In this document: positions 1 to 7,665 of the stretch, in pieces
Position numbering within the stretch: the first letter of the stretch is position 1
Layout: the number at the start of each line of letters is the position of its first letter
NCBI GenBank assembly: GCA_937898665.1
Contig: CALEIY010000178.1
Location: 1-32,053, forward strand
Reading direction: 5' to 3'
Length of the DNA: 32,053 nucleotides
Source: Candidatus Bathyarchaeota archaeon
GTDB lineage: Archaea > Thermoproteota > Bathyarchaeia > TCS64 > B23
The notes under the pieces: model-generated
Seen by the model: the letters and a program-made list of their open reading frames with translations, nothing else
What the model was told of the DNA's origin: nothing
Database searches by the model: none
Translations under genes and position numbers: made by a program

Positions 1-315
1 ATAAGCAAGTCAGCCCCCATGAATAGGCTGAGGAGACTCATAGCCAAAGCGAGACATCTCAGGCAGCTTGGGTCAGCGGCCCTCTCCATCTGCCTCATAG
101 CTGAGGGAACCCTCGACGCCCACATAGATGTGAGGGGAGTCCTAAGGGCCGTGGACTCAGCGGCAGCCCTCCACATCCTAAAGGAGGCGGGAGGAGTCTA
201 TAGATTGAATGACGTCTACATGGGAGACCTAAAGCTGAAGAGAGACAGCAGGCTCTCAGTCATCGCAGCCTCCAACGACGAGATGCTCAGAAGAATCAAG
301 GAGCTCCTAAGATAA
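1..315 (+). CDS. Inositol monophosphatase/FBPase family protein, C-terminal part (5' end outside window)
   Basis: The reading frame is open from base 1, so the ORF-track ATG at 19 is internal and the gene is cut at its 5' end. The visible ~104 residues contain RHLRQLGSAALSICLIAEG followed by DAHIDVRG and a block ending in LKEAGG. This matches the C-terminal half of the inositol monophosphatase superfamily, in which archaeal members dephosphorylate inositol-1-phosphate and/or fructose-1,6-bisphosphate. The metal-binding motifs (DPIDGT and the preceding Glu-Glu pair) lie upstream and cannot be checked. Which substrate it uses cannot be decided from this part; FBPase, IMPase and NAD-kinase-fused versions all share this tail. 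A strong TATA-like box follows 20 bases after the stop and serves the next gene. Confidence 0.8.
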   Translation: MSKSAPMNRLRRLIAKARHLRQLGSAALSICLIAEGTLDAHIDVRGVLRAVDSAAALHILKEAGGVYRLNDVYMGDLKLKRDSRLSVIAASNDEMLRRIKELLR

Positions 316-336
316 AGAGGAGCCCCCATTACGACG

Positions 337-346
337 TTATAAAAAT
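337..346 (+). promoter_or_regulatory. TATA-like box upstream of sfsA
   Basis: TTATAAAAAT is the strongest TATA-like element in the 84-base gap and would start transcription near 365-370, giving a ~35-base leader. A second weaker element, CTTTAAGG at 375-382, lies about 25 bases before the ATG at 403 and would give a leaderless message. Either or both may be used. Confidence 0.45.
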
Positions 347-402
347 TTCCAGATGTTAATGGTGGCGCTCACACCTTTAAGGCTTAGACCCAACTATAAT
401 TG

Positions 403-1092
403 ATGCGCCTTCCCCAGCCACTGTTCCAGGCCATCTTTAGGGAGCGCCTCAACAGGTTTCTCGGCCTTGCAGAGCTGGATGACAACGAGATCGAGGTCTA
501 CATACCGAATCCTGGGAGACTTCAAGAGCTCCTCATCCCTGGGGCCACTATCTACATCCATGAAAAACCTAAGCCTGGGAGGAGGACGAGGTTTGACCTC
601 ATACTTGTGGAGACCGGGGGCGTCCTCGTCTCCATAGACTCCCGCATGCCAAACAGGTTGTTTGAGGAGGCCCTGGGGCAGGGAGCCTTGAAGGGTTTTG
701 AGGGATTCCACCTTGAGGCGAGGGAGTTTCGATTCGACGGCTCTAGGATAGACTTCCTCCTCGAAGGCCCTAGACCCATGTTGGTGGAGGTGAAATCCTG
801 CACCCTCGTCGAGGGGGGCACCGCCCTCTTCCCAGACGCCCCAACCGAGAGGGGGCGGAGACACCTGAGACACCTCACCCATAGACCCCGAGGCTTCGAG
901 GCCTCCATCGTCTTCATCATCCAACGTGGAGACGCCGTGGAGTTTAGACCCAACAGCCGATTAGACCCAGGATTCACGGAGGCTTTGAGGGAGGCCCATA
1001 AGAGCGGGGTGGAGGTCTACGCCTACCTATGCCAGGTCACCCTTAAATCGATCCAGATCGTCGACGAGGTTCCCGTTGAGATACCTAATTAA
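403..1092 (+). CDS. sfsA: SfsA family DNA/RNA nuclease-like protein
   Basis: The protein is full length for SfsA (~229 residues). N-terminal PNPGRLQELL belongs to the OB-like domain. The C-terminal part carries the PD-(D/E)xK nuclease-like core RIDFLL...VEVKSCTLV, then the SfsA signature ALFPDAPTERGRRHL and the late DPGF...A...GVEV block. In E. coli SfsA was named for stimulation of sugar fermentation; bacterial and archaeal members are now usually described as DNA/RNA-binding nuclease-like proteins, and the physiological substrate is not settled. The ORF track begins at a TTG at 400, but the ATG at 403 directly follows and sits the right distance from a TATA-like box, so I prefer 403. It appears to be a single-gene unit. 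Confidence 0.9.
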   Translation: MRLPQPLFQAIFRERLNRFLGLAELDDNEIEVYIPNPGRLQELLIPGATIYIHEKPKPGRRTRFDLILVETGGVLVSIDSRMPNRLFEEALGQGALKGFEGFHLEAREFRFDGSRIDFLLEGPRPMLVEVKSCTLVEGGTALFPDAPTERGRRHLRHLTHRPRGFEASIVFIIQRGDAVEFRPNSRLDPGFTEALREAHKSGVEVYAYLCQVTLKSIQIVDEVPVEIPN

Positions 1093-1175
1093 TGCAATGT
1101 TGATTCTATAGGGCTGAGATATTTGTCGTTTTATGTTAAACCCCTCGGATAAACCCCTGAAAGCTACGGAAACGA

Positions 1176-1207
1176 TTTTTAAGCTTCCACTCCCCCTTAT
1201 TGGGGGA
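1176..1207 (+). promoter_or_regulatory. eIF1A promoter: TATA-like box plus inverted repeat at the expected start site
   Basis: TTTTTAAG at 1176-1183 is a TATA-like box. It is followed at 1191-1207 by TCCCCCTTATTGGGGGA, a perfect 6-bp inverted repeat around a 5-base centre. That places the dyad between the TATA box and the ATG at 1218, across the expected transcription start. A G-rich ribosome-binding stretch (GGGAGGGAGGGGG) follows directly. The dyad could be an operator or fold in the 5' end of the message; no function can be assigned from sequence alone. Confidence 0.4.
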
Positions 1208-1217
1208 GGGAGGGGGT

Positions 1218-1529
1218 ATGGGGAAGAAGAAGGTGATCAGCGAGCGGGACATAAAGGAGGAGATGGTCTACCCATCGGAGAACGACGTCCTAGGGATAGT
1301 TGAGAAGCTATTAGGCTATGACCGTGTCCTCGTCCGCTGCCAGGATGGTCACACCCGGGTCTGTAGGATCAGGGGGAAGATGAAGCGGCGCACCTGGATT
1401 AGGGAGGGGGATGTGGTATTGGTATCCCCCTGGGACTTCCAGTATGAGACCCGGGGAGACATCTTCTGGCGTTACACTCAGGGTCAAGTCGATCAGCTGA
1501 GGAAGGAGGGGATACTGAAGATAGAGTAG
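1218..1529 (+). CDS. eif1A: Translation initiation factor aIF1A
   Basis: This ~103-residue OB-fold protein binds the small ribosomal subunit A-site region and helps start-codon selection. Recognised by VYPSENDVLGIVEKLLG, the OB-strand segment RVLVRCQDGHTRVCRIRGKM, and the conserved RRTWIREGDVVLVSPWDFQ. The length fits archaeal aIF1A. The ORF track starts at a TTG at 1200, but the ATG at 1218 gives the usual short basic N-terminus (GKKK) and is preceded by GGGAGGGAGGGGG. It is the first gene of a cluster with Rio1, the KH protein and topoisomerase VI, so translation initiation and small-subunit maturation are co-located. 18 bases separate its stop from the Rio1 start. Confidence 0.95.
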   Translation: MGKKKVISERDIKEEMVYPSENDVLGIVEKLLGYDRVLVRCQDGHTRVCRIRGKMKRRTWIREGDVVLVSPWDFQYETRGDIFWRYTQGQVDQLRKEGILKIE

Positions 1530-1547
1530 CCCTGGGAGAGAACGGCT

Positions 1548-2348
1548 TTGAGCGGGAGAGAGTTCGAGGAGGAGGTGGAGGAAGAGGTTAGACGATATGA
1601 GGAAGAGAGCCTGATGAAGGAGAAGCGCTCCGAGGAGTTCGAGGTCATCGAGGAAGTCTTCGACAAACTCACCCTTGAAGGCATCTACAAATTGATGAAG
1701 AGGGGCGTCATCGACCGAATCTACGGCGTAGTCAAAGCGGGAAAGGAGGGGCGCATCTACTGGGGATTGACGCCGCAGGAGGAGGAGATCGCCATAAAGA
1801 TATACTACACGACGACAGCGGAGTTCAGGAAGGGGATGCTGAAATACATCGAGGGAGACCCCAGATTCAAACGTATCAGGAGAGACCCTAGGAGACTCAT
1901 CTACGCCTGGACCAGGAAGGAGTTCAAAAACCTCAAGAGAGCTGAGAAGGCGGGGGTCAACGTCCCGAAGCCCTATGCATTTTACAGGAACATCCTCGTC
2001 ATGGGCTTCATAGGGCGAGACGGCGTCCCTGCGCCGCTGCTGAGGGAGGCGACGCCCAGAGACCCAGAGGACTTCTATCACCGGCTGCTGAGGGAGGTTA
2101 AGCTGCTATATACAGGAGCAGGCCTAGTCCACGGAGACCTAAGCGAATATAACATCATGATATGGGAGGAGAAGCCCGTCATCTTCGACATATCCCAAGC
2201 CGTCCTCCTCGACCACCCCCTCTCCGACCAGCTTCTCCGGAGGGATATAGTCAACATAAACGCCTACTTCTCAGAGCTTGGAGTAGAGGTTTTAGATGTA
2301 GAAACCATCGAGCGGTGGGTTAGGGGTGGAGCCGAAGACCTATGTTAA
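1548..2348 (+). CDS. rio1: RIO-type serine/threonine protein kinase Rio1
   Basis: Rio1 kinases act in the final maturation of the small ribosomal subunit. The protein has an acidic, probably helical N-terminus (~1-50), then the ATP-loop segment KAGKEGRIYWG, the catalytic Lys in AIKIY, the catalytic loop LVHGDLSEYNIM (Asp and Asn of the HGDxxxxN motif) and the metal-binding Asp in IFDISQAV. RIO kinases lack the usual activation-loop and substrate-binding regions, and nothing extra is present here. The insert after AIKIY (TTTAEFRKGMLKYIEGDPRF) is typical of the Rio1 rather than the Rio2 branch, and no N-terminal winged helix is seen. The start is a TTG preceded by GGGAG. Its 3' end overlaps the KH gene by 23 bases, which suggests coupled translation. 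Confidence 0.95.
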   Translation: MSGREFEEEVEEEVRRYEEESLMKEKRSEEFEVIEEVFDKLTLEGIYKLMKRGVIDRIYGVVKAGKEGRIYWGLTPQEEEIAIKIYYTTTAEFRKGMLKYIEGDPRFKRIRRDPRRLIYAWTRKEFKNLKRAEKAGVNVPKPYAFYRNILVMGFIGRDGVPAPLLREATPRDPEDFYHRLLREVKLLYTGAGLVHGDLSEYNIMIWEEKPVIFDISQAVLLDHPLSDQLLRRDIVNINAYFSELGVEVLDVETIERWVRGGAEDLC

Positions 2349-2898
2349 GATACCCATGGAGCGCATCGGAGTCCTCATAGGCCCAGGGGGAAGCGTGAAG
2401 AAGAGGCTGGAGAAGCGCTTCGACGTCAAGATCCACATCGACAGCGACTCGGGGTCGGTGGAGATATCCCCAGCCTCCCCCTCGACTGATCCGGCGAACG
2501 TCTATACGGTGATGAACATCGTCAAGGCCATAGGGAGAGGCTTCAGCCCTGAACGAGCTATGAAGCTTGGGGAAGAAGACTACGGCCTCATCATAATAGA
2601 CCTCACCGATCACGTAGGCCGATCCAAGAACGCCTTGAAGCGGGTTAAAGGCCGCATAATAGGGCGAAACGGCAAGGCGAGGGCGATGCTGGAGGAGCTC
2701 ACCGAGACCCTCATCAGCGTCTACGGAGACACCGTCGCCATAATAGGCCGAGTCGACAGGCTGCCCATAGCCCGTGAAGCCGTATTGATGCTCATCGAAG
2801 GAGCCTTCCACAGCACCGTCTGGAAATTCCTCTACGACTATCGACGCAGACTCCGAAGGGAGAAGATGCTCCTATGGGAGGGGGAGGAGGTGGACTAA
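2326..2898 (+). CDS. Two-KH-domain RNA-binding protein, Pno1/Dim2-like ribosome assembly factor
   Basis: The 190-residue protein carries two KH domains. The first has the GxxG loop in VLIGPGGSVKKRLEKRFDVKI (within residues ~15-35); the second has RIIGRNGKARAMLEELT (~108-125), separated by the conserved GFSPERAMKL segment. This layout matches the archaeal homologues of eukaryotic Pno1 (Dim2), which bind the 3' region of small-subunit rRNA during maturation. Position next to Rio1 supports the same role. The start is a GTG inside the end of rio1, so the two genes overlap by 23 bases. The tail (RRRLRREKMLLWEGEEVD) is strongly charged. The stop is followed with no gap by the top6B start. Confidence 0.92.
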   Translation: MEPKTYVKIPMERIGVLIGPGGSVKKRLEKRFDVKIHIDSDSGSVEISPASPSTDPANVYTVMNIVKAIGRGFSPERAMKLGEEDYGLIIIDLTDHVGRSKNALKRVKGRIIGRNGKARAMLEELTETLISVYGDTVAIIGRVDRLPIAREAVLMLIEGAFHSTVWKFLYDYRRRLRREKMLLWEGEEVD

Positions 2899-2901
2899 TT
2901 G
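2886..2901 (+). promoter_or_regulatory. Shine-Dalgarno site deciding the TTG start of top6B
   Basis: GGAGGTG at 2886-2892 lies inside the end of the KH gene, six bases before the TTG at 2899-2901. It supports TTG as the real start although it directly abuts the preceding stop codon. Confidence 0.7.
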
Positions 2902-4479
2902 TCTGAGACCATCTACAAATCCATAAGCCCCTCAGACTTCTTCTACCGAAACCGCGAGATCGCAGGCTTCAGCAACCCCAGCAGGGCGATGTACTCAGCC
3001 ATCAGGGAGCTCGTGGAGAACTCCCTAGACGCCTGTGAGATCCGTGGAGTCCCGCCGGACATATACATAAGGATCAGGGAGATCTCGGAGACTGGAAGCG
3101 GAACCAGCATCTATGCGCTGAGGGTGGAGGACAATGGGACTGGAGTGCCGCCGGAGCATATACCCCGATGCTTCGGCCAGGTACTCTACGGCTCCAAGTA
3201 TATATTGAAGCAGAGCCGTGGAACCTTCGGCCTCGGCGGAACCATCACCATACTCTACGGGCAGATAACGACCCACAAACCTGTTAGGGTGACATCCAGC
3301 ACCGGCGGCGACATCCATGAATATGAGATGATGATAGACATCGTCCACAACAAGCCCATCATCCTCAGCCACAGGGTGAGGGCGAACAGAGCCGGATGGA
3401 GGGGGACAGCCGTAGAGCTTTACCTCGAAGGCGATTACAGCCGGAGCATGTATCGAATCTACGAGTATCTGAAGCAGACGGCGATGGTCAATCCCTATGC
3501 GGAGATCACCTTCATAGACCCTAGGGGACGCCTATATCGATTTGAACGCGTCACCGAGGAGATGCCTCCACCCCCAAGGGCCGTGAAGCCCCATCCACAG
3601 GGGGCTGACGTCGAGACCTATCGACGTCTGATAGCGATAACGGGGGAGAAGACCATGAAGGGCTTCATGACTAGGCACTTCCAGGGCGTAGGCCCAGCGA
3701 CGGCTGAGAAATTCCTCCAGGAGGCCGGCATAGACCCTGGAAAGAACCCTAAGAGCCTAAGCCCAGAGGAGCTGGTCAAGCTGGTGAGGGCTGCCAGGGA
3801 GTTCAACGGCTTTCAGAGGCCGGATCCCAGCTGCCTCTCCCCCATCGGCGAGCATCTCCTGGAGATGGGTATAAGGAAGGAGCTGGGCCTAACCGACGAC
3901 GACTTCCTCAAGGTCGTTCAGAGGAGGCCCTCAACCTATCTGGGATATCCCTTCATAGTTGAGGCTGCCATCGCCTATGGTAAGACCATAGAGCGTAGAC
4001 TCGGCAGGGGCATAAAGATATATCGCTTTGCGAATCGCATCCCCCTCCTCTTCGACGAGTCCAGCGGCGTAGTCTGGAAGGTGGTTCACAAGATCATCAA
4101 CTGGGGCACCTATAAGGTGTCGCCTGACTCCCCCATGGTGGTGGTCGTCCACGTCTGCTCCACGAAGATACCCTACAAGACCGTTGGGAAGGAGTATATG
4201 GCCGACCAGCCCGAGGTTGAGCGGGAGATCACCAACGCCCTCCGAAGCATAGCGCGACATCTAAGGCTCTATATCTCCAGGAGGATAAGATTGGCGAAGG
4301 AGAGGCGTCGATTAAGCATCTTCGAGAAGTATCTGCCGAAGATCGCCGAGTTCTCAGCTAAGCTCTGCGACAGGGAGAAGCCGCCGGATATCAAACCCCT
4401 CCTCAAAGCCGTCAGCCTAGAGGTTTCAGAGGCTGAAAGCCCTCTAAGGGAGGTGCCTGAACTTGAGGAGGAGGCTTAA
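2899..4479 (+). CDS. top6B: DNA topoisomerase VI subunit B (ATPase)
   Basis: Top6B is the GHKL ATPase subunit of the A2B2 type IIB topoisomerase that passes one duplex through another and relaxes supercoils. At 526 residues it is the usual length. The ATP-binding motifs are clear: N-box RELVENSLDA, G1 box VEDNGTGVP and G2 box RGTFGLGG, all in the first ~120 residues. The central helix-2-turn-helix domain (~GFMTRHFQGVGPATAEKFL) and the transducer region (FANRIPLLFDE) follow. The start is TTG with a good Shine-Dalgarno site, directly after the KH stop. It overlaps top6A by 17 bases, as expected for subunits made in equal amounts. Confidence 0.98.
   Translation: MSETIYKSISPSDFFYRNREIAGFSNPSRAMYSAIRELVENSLDACEIRGVPPDIYIRIREISETGSGTSIYALRVEDNGTGVPPEHIPRCFGQVLYGSKYILKQSRGTFGLGGTITILYGQITTHKPVRVTSSTGGDIHEYEMMIDIVHNKPIILSHRVRANRAGWRGTAVELYLEGDYSRSMYRIYEYLKQTAMVNPYAEITFIDPRGRLYRFERVTEEMPPPPRAVKPHPQGADVETYRRLIAITGEKTMKGFMTRHFQGVGPATAEKFLQEAGIDPGKNPKSLSPEELVKLVRAAREFNGFQRPDPSCLSPIGEHLLEMGIRKELGLTDDDFLKVVQRRPSTYLGYPFIVEAAIAYGKTIERRLGRGIKIYRFANRIPLLFDESSGVVWKVVHKIINWGTYKVSPDSPMVVVVHVCSTKIPYKTVGKEYMADQPEVEREITNALRSIARHLRLYISRRIRLAKERRRLSIFEKYLPKIAEFSAKLCDREKPPDIKPLLKAVSLEVSEAESPLREVPELEEEA
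4448..4465 (+). promoter_or_regulatory. Shine-Dalgarno site deciding the TTG start of top6A
   Basis: GGGAGGTG at 4448-4455 is seven bases before the TTG at 4463-4465, inside the top6B coding sequence. It is nearly a full complement of the 16S rRNA tail and supports a start that overlaps the end of top6B. Confidence 0.75.
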
Positions 4480-5554
4480 ATTAGCTGAGAAGCGGAGGGC
4501 AGCCGTGGAGCTCGCCCTGAAACAGCTTGGGAAAATCATCTGCGAGCAAATCGAGAACCGTGAATTCCCCTGGATCATGCTTCAAAGCCGCTCGACGGAT
4601 AACATCGTCTACGACCCCGAGCTAAGGCAATACGTCCTCGGAGACAGGGTCATCAGGAGGCATTCGAGGAACATCAGGCATATTAGGCCCTTCACCCAGC
4701 TCATCTGGACGGCCTGGTTCGCCAGGGAGCTCCTAAAGCTGAGGAAGACCAGCACCCTAAGGGAGGTCTACTACTCGGCGAGGGGTCTCAGAGACATAGA
4801 GTTCAAAAGCCAAGATGAGTCGGATGAGATCATCACAGACCTCGAAACCGCCTTGAATATGCCCCGAGAGAGCTTCAACATCTACCCCGAGGAGCGGAGC
4901 GCCATCTTCGGAGACCTAACCATCGAGTATACCGTCCCAGGCTATGAGGGAAAACGCCTCAACCTCACCGAGCATCCCGACGGCATGATGATAGGGCCGG
5001 CGCTGAGCACCGCCGAGATCGTGGAGACCTCAGCCGATAAGGTGCTGGTCATCGAGAAGGGCGCCATGTTCACGAGGCTCATAGAGGAGAAGGCGCATAA
5101 ACGCTTCAACGCCATCCTCATCCACACAGCTGGACAGGCCCCGAGGGCGACGAGGACGCTGATTAAACGCCTAAATGAGGAGCATGGACTCCCCGTCTAC
5201 CTCTTCACCGATGGAGACCCCTGGGGGATGCACATAGCCATGGTCATCATCTCAGGCTCAGCGAACGCCGCCCACCTTAGGGGCCTAGCAACCCCAGATG
5301 CGAAGTGGATTGGGGTTTGGGCGACGGACATCATACGGTATAAGTTGCCGACGGAGAATCTCACCGATAAGGATGTTAAGAGGCTTAAGGAGCTGAAGCG
5401 AGACCCGAGGTATCAGGGGGAGCTGTGGCAGAGGGAGATCGACACCTTCCTGGAGATCGGGCAGAAGGCCGAGCTGGAGGCCTTCAGCCGATATGGGTTG
5501 ACCTACATCGTCGACAGGTATCTCCCCGATAAGCTGGAGGAGGCGGGCGCATAA
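4463..5554 (+). CDS. top6A: DNA topoisomerase VI subunit A (Spo11-like cleavage subunit)
   Basis: This subunit makes the double-strand break through a 5'-phosphotyrosyl link. The winged-helix (CAP-like) domain contains TLREVYYSARG around residue 100, where one of the paired tyrosines is expected to be the catalytic residue. The TOPRIM domain supplies the metal-binding acids in KVLVIEKGAMF and FTDGDPWGMHI. The length, 363 residues, is normal. It is the homologue of eukaryotic Spo11, and the B subunit lies directly upstream, so the pair forms a complete enzyme. The start is TTG, overlapping top6B by 17 bases. It is the last gene of the cluster that begins with aIF1A; the next gene has its own TATA-like box. 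Confidence 0.98.
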   Translation: MRRRLKLAEKRRAAVELALKQLGKIICEQIENREFPWIMLQSRSTDNIVYDPELRQYVLGDRVIRRHSRNIRHIRPFTQLIWTAWFARELLKLRKTSTLREVYYSARGLRDIEFKSQDESDEIITDLETALNMPRESFNIYPEERSAIFGDLTIEYTVPGYEGKRLNLTEHPDGMMIGPALSTAEIVETSADKVLVIEKGAMFTRLIEEKAHKRFNAILIHTAGQAPRATRTLIKRLNEEHGLPVYLFTDGDPWGMHIAMVIISGSANAAHLRGLATPDAKWIGVWATDIIRYKLPTENLTDKDVKRLKELKRDPRYQGELWQREIDTFLEIGQKAELEAFSRYGLTYIVDRYLPDKLEEAGA

Positions 5555-5556
5555 CC

Positions 5557-5563
5557 CTTTAAG
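5557..5563 (+). promoter_or_regulatory. TATA-like box for the small membrane protein / sugar-nucleotide operon
   Basis: CTTTAAG begins three bases after the top6A stop and its centre is 27 bases before the ATG at 5587. This predicts a leaderless message starting at or next to that ATG and separates this unit from the top6 cluster. Confidence 0.45.
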
Positions 5564-5586
5564 CACATCCAGATAATTATGGTGAG

Positions 5587-5778
5587 ATGCCTGAGGAGCT
5601 CTCCCTCCTAGACCTCTCACTTAGGCTTATCGGATTCCTAATCCTCCTGATAGGCTTCTATCTCACCTATATCTCCCTGAAGGCAGAGGCGGGGATCACG
5701 GATCCAAGGGTCTTCACACCCCTCGGCCTAGTCATCGCCCTCCTAGGGGTCTTCATGCTCATAGCCAAGGTGAGGTGA
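5587..5778 (+). CDS. Small two-helix membrane protein of unknown function
   Basis: The 63-residue protein has two hydrophobic helices: LIGFLILLIGFYLTYIS (~residues 14-30) and LGLVIALLGVFMLIA (~46-60). They are joined by a short loop that begins LKAEAGITDPRV. No signal peptide, cysteine pair or catalytic motif is visible. I do not recognise a named family. It is likely real because it has a well placed TATA-like box, starts with ATG, fills the gap between two gene blocks, and ends one base before the ATG of the next gene, whose ribosome-binding sequence lies in its last codons. Co-transcription with the sugar-nucleotide genes suggests a membrane role linked to glycan or cell-surface synthesis, which is inference. 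Confidence 0.7.
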   Translation: MPEELSLLDLSLRLIGFLILLIGFYLTYISLKAEAGITDPRVFTPLGLVIALLGVFMLIAKVR

Positions 5779-5779
5779 T

Positions 5780-6547
5780 ATGGGGGTTAGGGGGGTTATC
5801 CTCGCCGGCGGGGAGGGGACGAGGTTCAGACCCCTCACCTACTACTTTCAGAAGTGTATGATACCCGTCGGCGAGGAGCAGAGACCCGTATTGGAGTATA
5901 TTGTCAGACTCTTCAGGTATCATGGCATAAAGGAGCTGGTTCTCCTCGTCGGCTATAAACATCAACAGATCAGAAACTACTTCGACGACGGCTCAAGATT
6001 CGGCGTCGAGATCACCTACATCCTAGATAAACCTGAGATGAAGGGAAGCGCAAACGCCATCGTCAACGCCTATCGCCAGGGAGTCCTCACCGATGAGGAC
6101 TGCCTCATCACCTACTATGGAGACATACTCTCAAACATCAATCTACGGAAGCTGGCTGAGCAGCACATGGAGTCTGGGGCCTCAGCCACCATAGCCTTAG
6201 CCTACGGCTTCAGGATCAGGGTCGGAATGGCTGAAGTCGTCGACGGATGGGTTAAGAGCTTCATAGAGAAGCCTACATTGAGCAGACCTGTGAGCATAGG
6301 AATCCTAGCCTTAAGCGGGGAGATCCTCGGCGAGATGGAACGCCTCTCAAGGGAGAGGGGGTCCAGCAGCCTAGACCTCATGGGCGACTTCATACCCCAC
6401 CTCATAGAGGCCGGCTACCGCGTTGGAGCCTACATCACAGACGCCTTCTGGTATGACATGGGCTCCCTAGAGCGCTATGAGAAATTCGAGAATGAGCATC
6501 TAAGCCGAGAGCTCTCCTTCCTCTTCTCGGAAAAGCTTGATAAGTAA
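5780..6547 (+). CDS. Nucleotide-sugar pyrophosphorylase (NTP_transferase family), catalytic domain only
   Basis: The protein is a single Rossmann-like nucleotidyltransferase domain of 255 residues. The signature GVILAGGEGTRFRPLT is at the N-terminus, the metal/sugar region is TYYGDILS, and FIEKP and FWYDMGSLERY occur in the expected places. It would join a sugar-1-phosphate to an NTP. The second part of the signature is unusual: FQKCMIPVG replaces the common PKPMLPV pattern, keeping Lys but not the preceding Pro. No C-terminal left-handed beta-helix is present, so the architecture is closest to RmlA/RfbF-like enzymes, and nucleotide and sugar cannot be named. It is the first of three adjacent sugar-activation genes; the start follows GAGGTGAT. 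Confidence 0.88.
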   Translation: MGVRGVILAGGEGTRFRPLTYYFQKCMIPVGEEQRPVLEYIVRLFRYHGIKELVLLVGYKHQQIRNYFDDGSRFGVEITYILDKPEMKGSANAIVNAYRQGVLTDEDCLITYYGDILSNINLRKLAEQHMESGASATIALAYGFRIRVGMAEVVDGWVKSFIEKPTLSRPVSIGILALSGEILGEMERLSRERGSSSLDLMGDFIPHLIEAGYRVGAYITDAFWYDMGSLERYEKFENEHLSRELSFLFSEKLDK

Positions 6548-6567
6548 ACCCCCTAAAGGGTGATGAG

Positions 6568-7665
6568 ATGAACGGCCTCAAGGCATTGATACTAGCCGGA
6601 GGATTCGCCACCAGGCTGAGGCCTCTGAGCTGCACGAGGCCGAAGATGCTCTTCCCCGTCGCCAACAAGCCCCTCATAGACTGGACTCTGGAGTCCCTCT
6701 CGAGATGCGGCGTGGAGACGGTTGTGATGGCCGTCAACTATATGGCTGAGGCCATAGCGCGATACCTTGGGCCGACGAAGTATAATCTTGGCATCATCTA
6801 CAGCCGTGAGGAGAGACCCCTCGACACGGCTGGGCCGATCAAGAGGGCTGAGGAGCATCTAAGAGACGGCCCCTTCCTCGTCCTCAACGGCGACGTCATC
6901 TCCGATGTGGATTATCGGGAGCTCCTAAATTATCATAGGAGGAAGGGGGGTTTAGCCACCATCACCTTGATAGAGGTTCCAGATCCCAGCCGCTATGGAG
7001 CTGTGGAGCTGGATGGGGAGGGTAGGATTCTACGATTCGTTGAGAAGCCTGAGCCTGGGCGGGCGCCGAGCAACTACATCAACGCAGGCATCTACATCTT
7101 CGAGCCGGATGTTCTGGACTACATACCGGCTGGGAGGCCGGTGTCAACGGAGAGGGAGATATTCCCGAAGCTCGCTGAGGAGGGACTCCTCTACGGCTAT
7201 AGGGCCTCCGCCCTCTGGGTCGATATAGGGGTGCCTGAGGACTATCTCAGAGCTAACTCGCTTCTATTGGAGAGGATCGGCGGAGTCCAGATGGGGGAGG
7301 ATGTCGAGGTCGACGAGACGGCTAAGCTGCTTCCACCCACATCGATAGGGAAGGGGGTGCGCATCGGCGGCGACTCGGTGATAGGGCCGAACACCTCTAT
7401 AGCTGAGGACGTCATCATAGGCCATGGATGCCGCATAGAGAACTCCATAATCTTCCCAGGAGCCACCATCGGAGATCACAGCTCGATTAAGAACGCTATC
7501 ATCGGCGAGAACGCCACATTGGAGAGGTGGGTGAAGGTTGAGACTGGAAGCCTCATCGGCGACTATGTCACCCTCTGCGACGGAGTCACCATCACCGGAG
7601 GCGTCACCATCTGCCCCTCTAAACGGGTGGAGGAGAGCATCCTGGAGCCGAGAAGGGTGATGTGA
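6568..7665 (+). CDS. Sugar-phosphate nucleotidyltransferase with C-terminal hexapeptide beta-helix
   Basis: Residues ~1-230 form a nucleotidyltransferase domain with ALILAGGFATRLRPLS and RPKMLFPVANKPLIDW. VLNGDVISD, FVEKPEPG and NAGIYIFEP complete the active-site region. Residues ~245-345 are hexapeptide repeats (IGKGVRIGGDSVIGPNTSIAEDV, then ENSIIFPGATIGDHSSI) that form a left-handed beta-helix, as in GDP-mannose pyrophosphorylases and archaeal bifunctional GlmU-like proteins. Whether the helix has acetyltransferase activity or is only structural is not clear; no obvious GlmU catalytic His was identified. The ATG at 6568 is preceded by GGTGATGAG. The last codons overlap the start of the GlmM-type gene, so sugar-phosphate isomerisation and activation are coupled. 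Confidence 0.92.
   Translation: MNGLKALILAGGFATRLRPLSCTRPKMLFPVANKPLIDWTLESLSRCGVETVVMAVNYMAEAIARYLGPTKYNLGIIYSREERPLDTAGPIKRAEEHLRDGPFLVLNGDVISDVDYRELLNYHRRKGGLATITLIEVPDPSRYGAVELDGEGRILRFVEKPEPGRAPSNYINAGIYIFEPDVLDYIPAGRPVSTEREIFPKLAEEGLLYGYRASALWVDIGVPEDYLRANSLLLERIGGVQMGEDVEVDETAKLLPPTSIGKGVRIGGDSVIGPNTSIAEDVIIGHGCRIENSIIFPGATIGDHSSIKNAIIGENATLERWVKVETGSLIGDYVTLCDGVTITGGVTICPSKRVEESILEPRRVM

Noticed and set aside
394-924. 176-residue minus-strand ORF over sfsA
   Set aside because: Shadow of a complete, well-conserved SfsA frame.
1311-2081. 256-residue minus-strand ORF across aIF1A and rio1
   Set aside because: It runs antisense to two clearly recognised genes and shows no family features; such shadows are common in this GC-rich, AGG-biased sequence.
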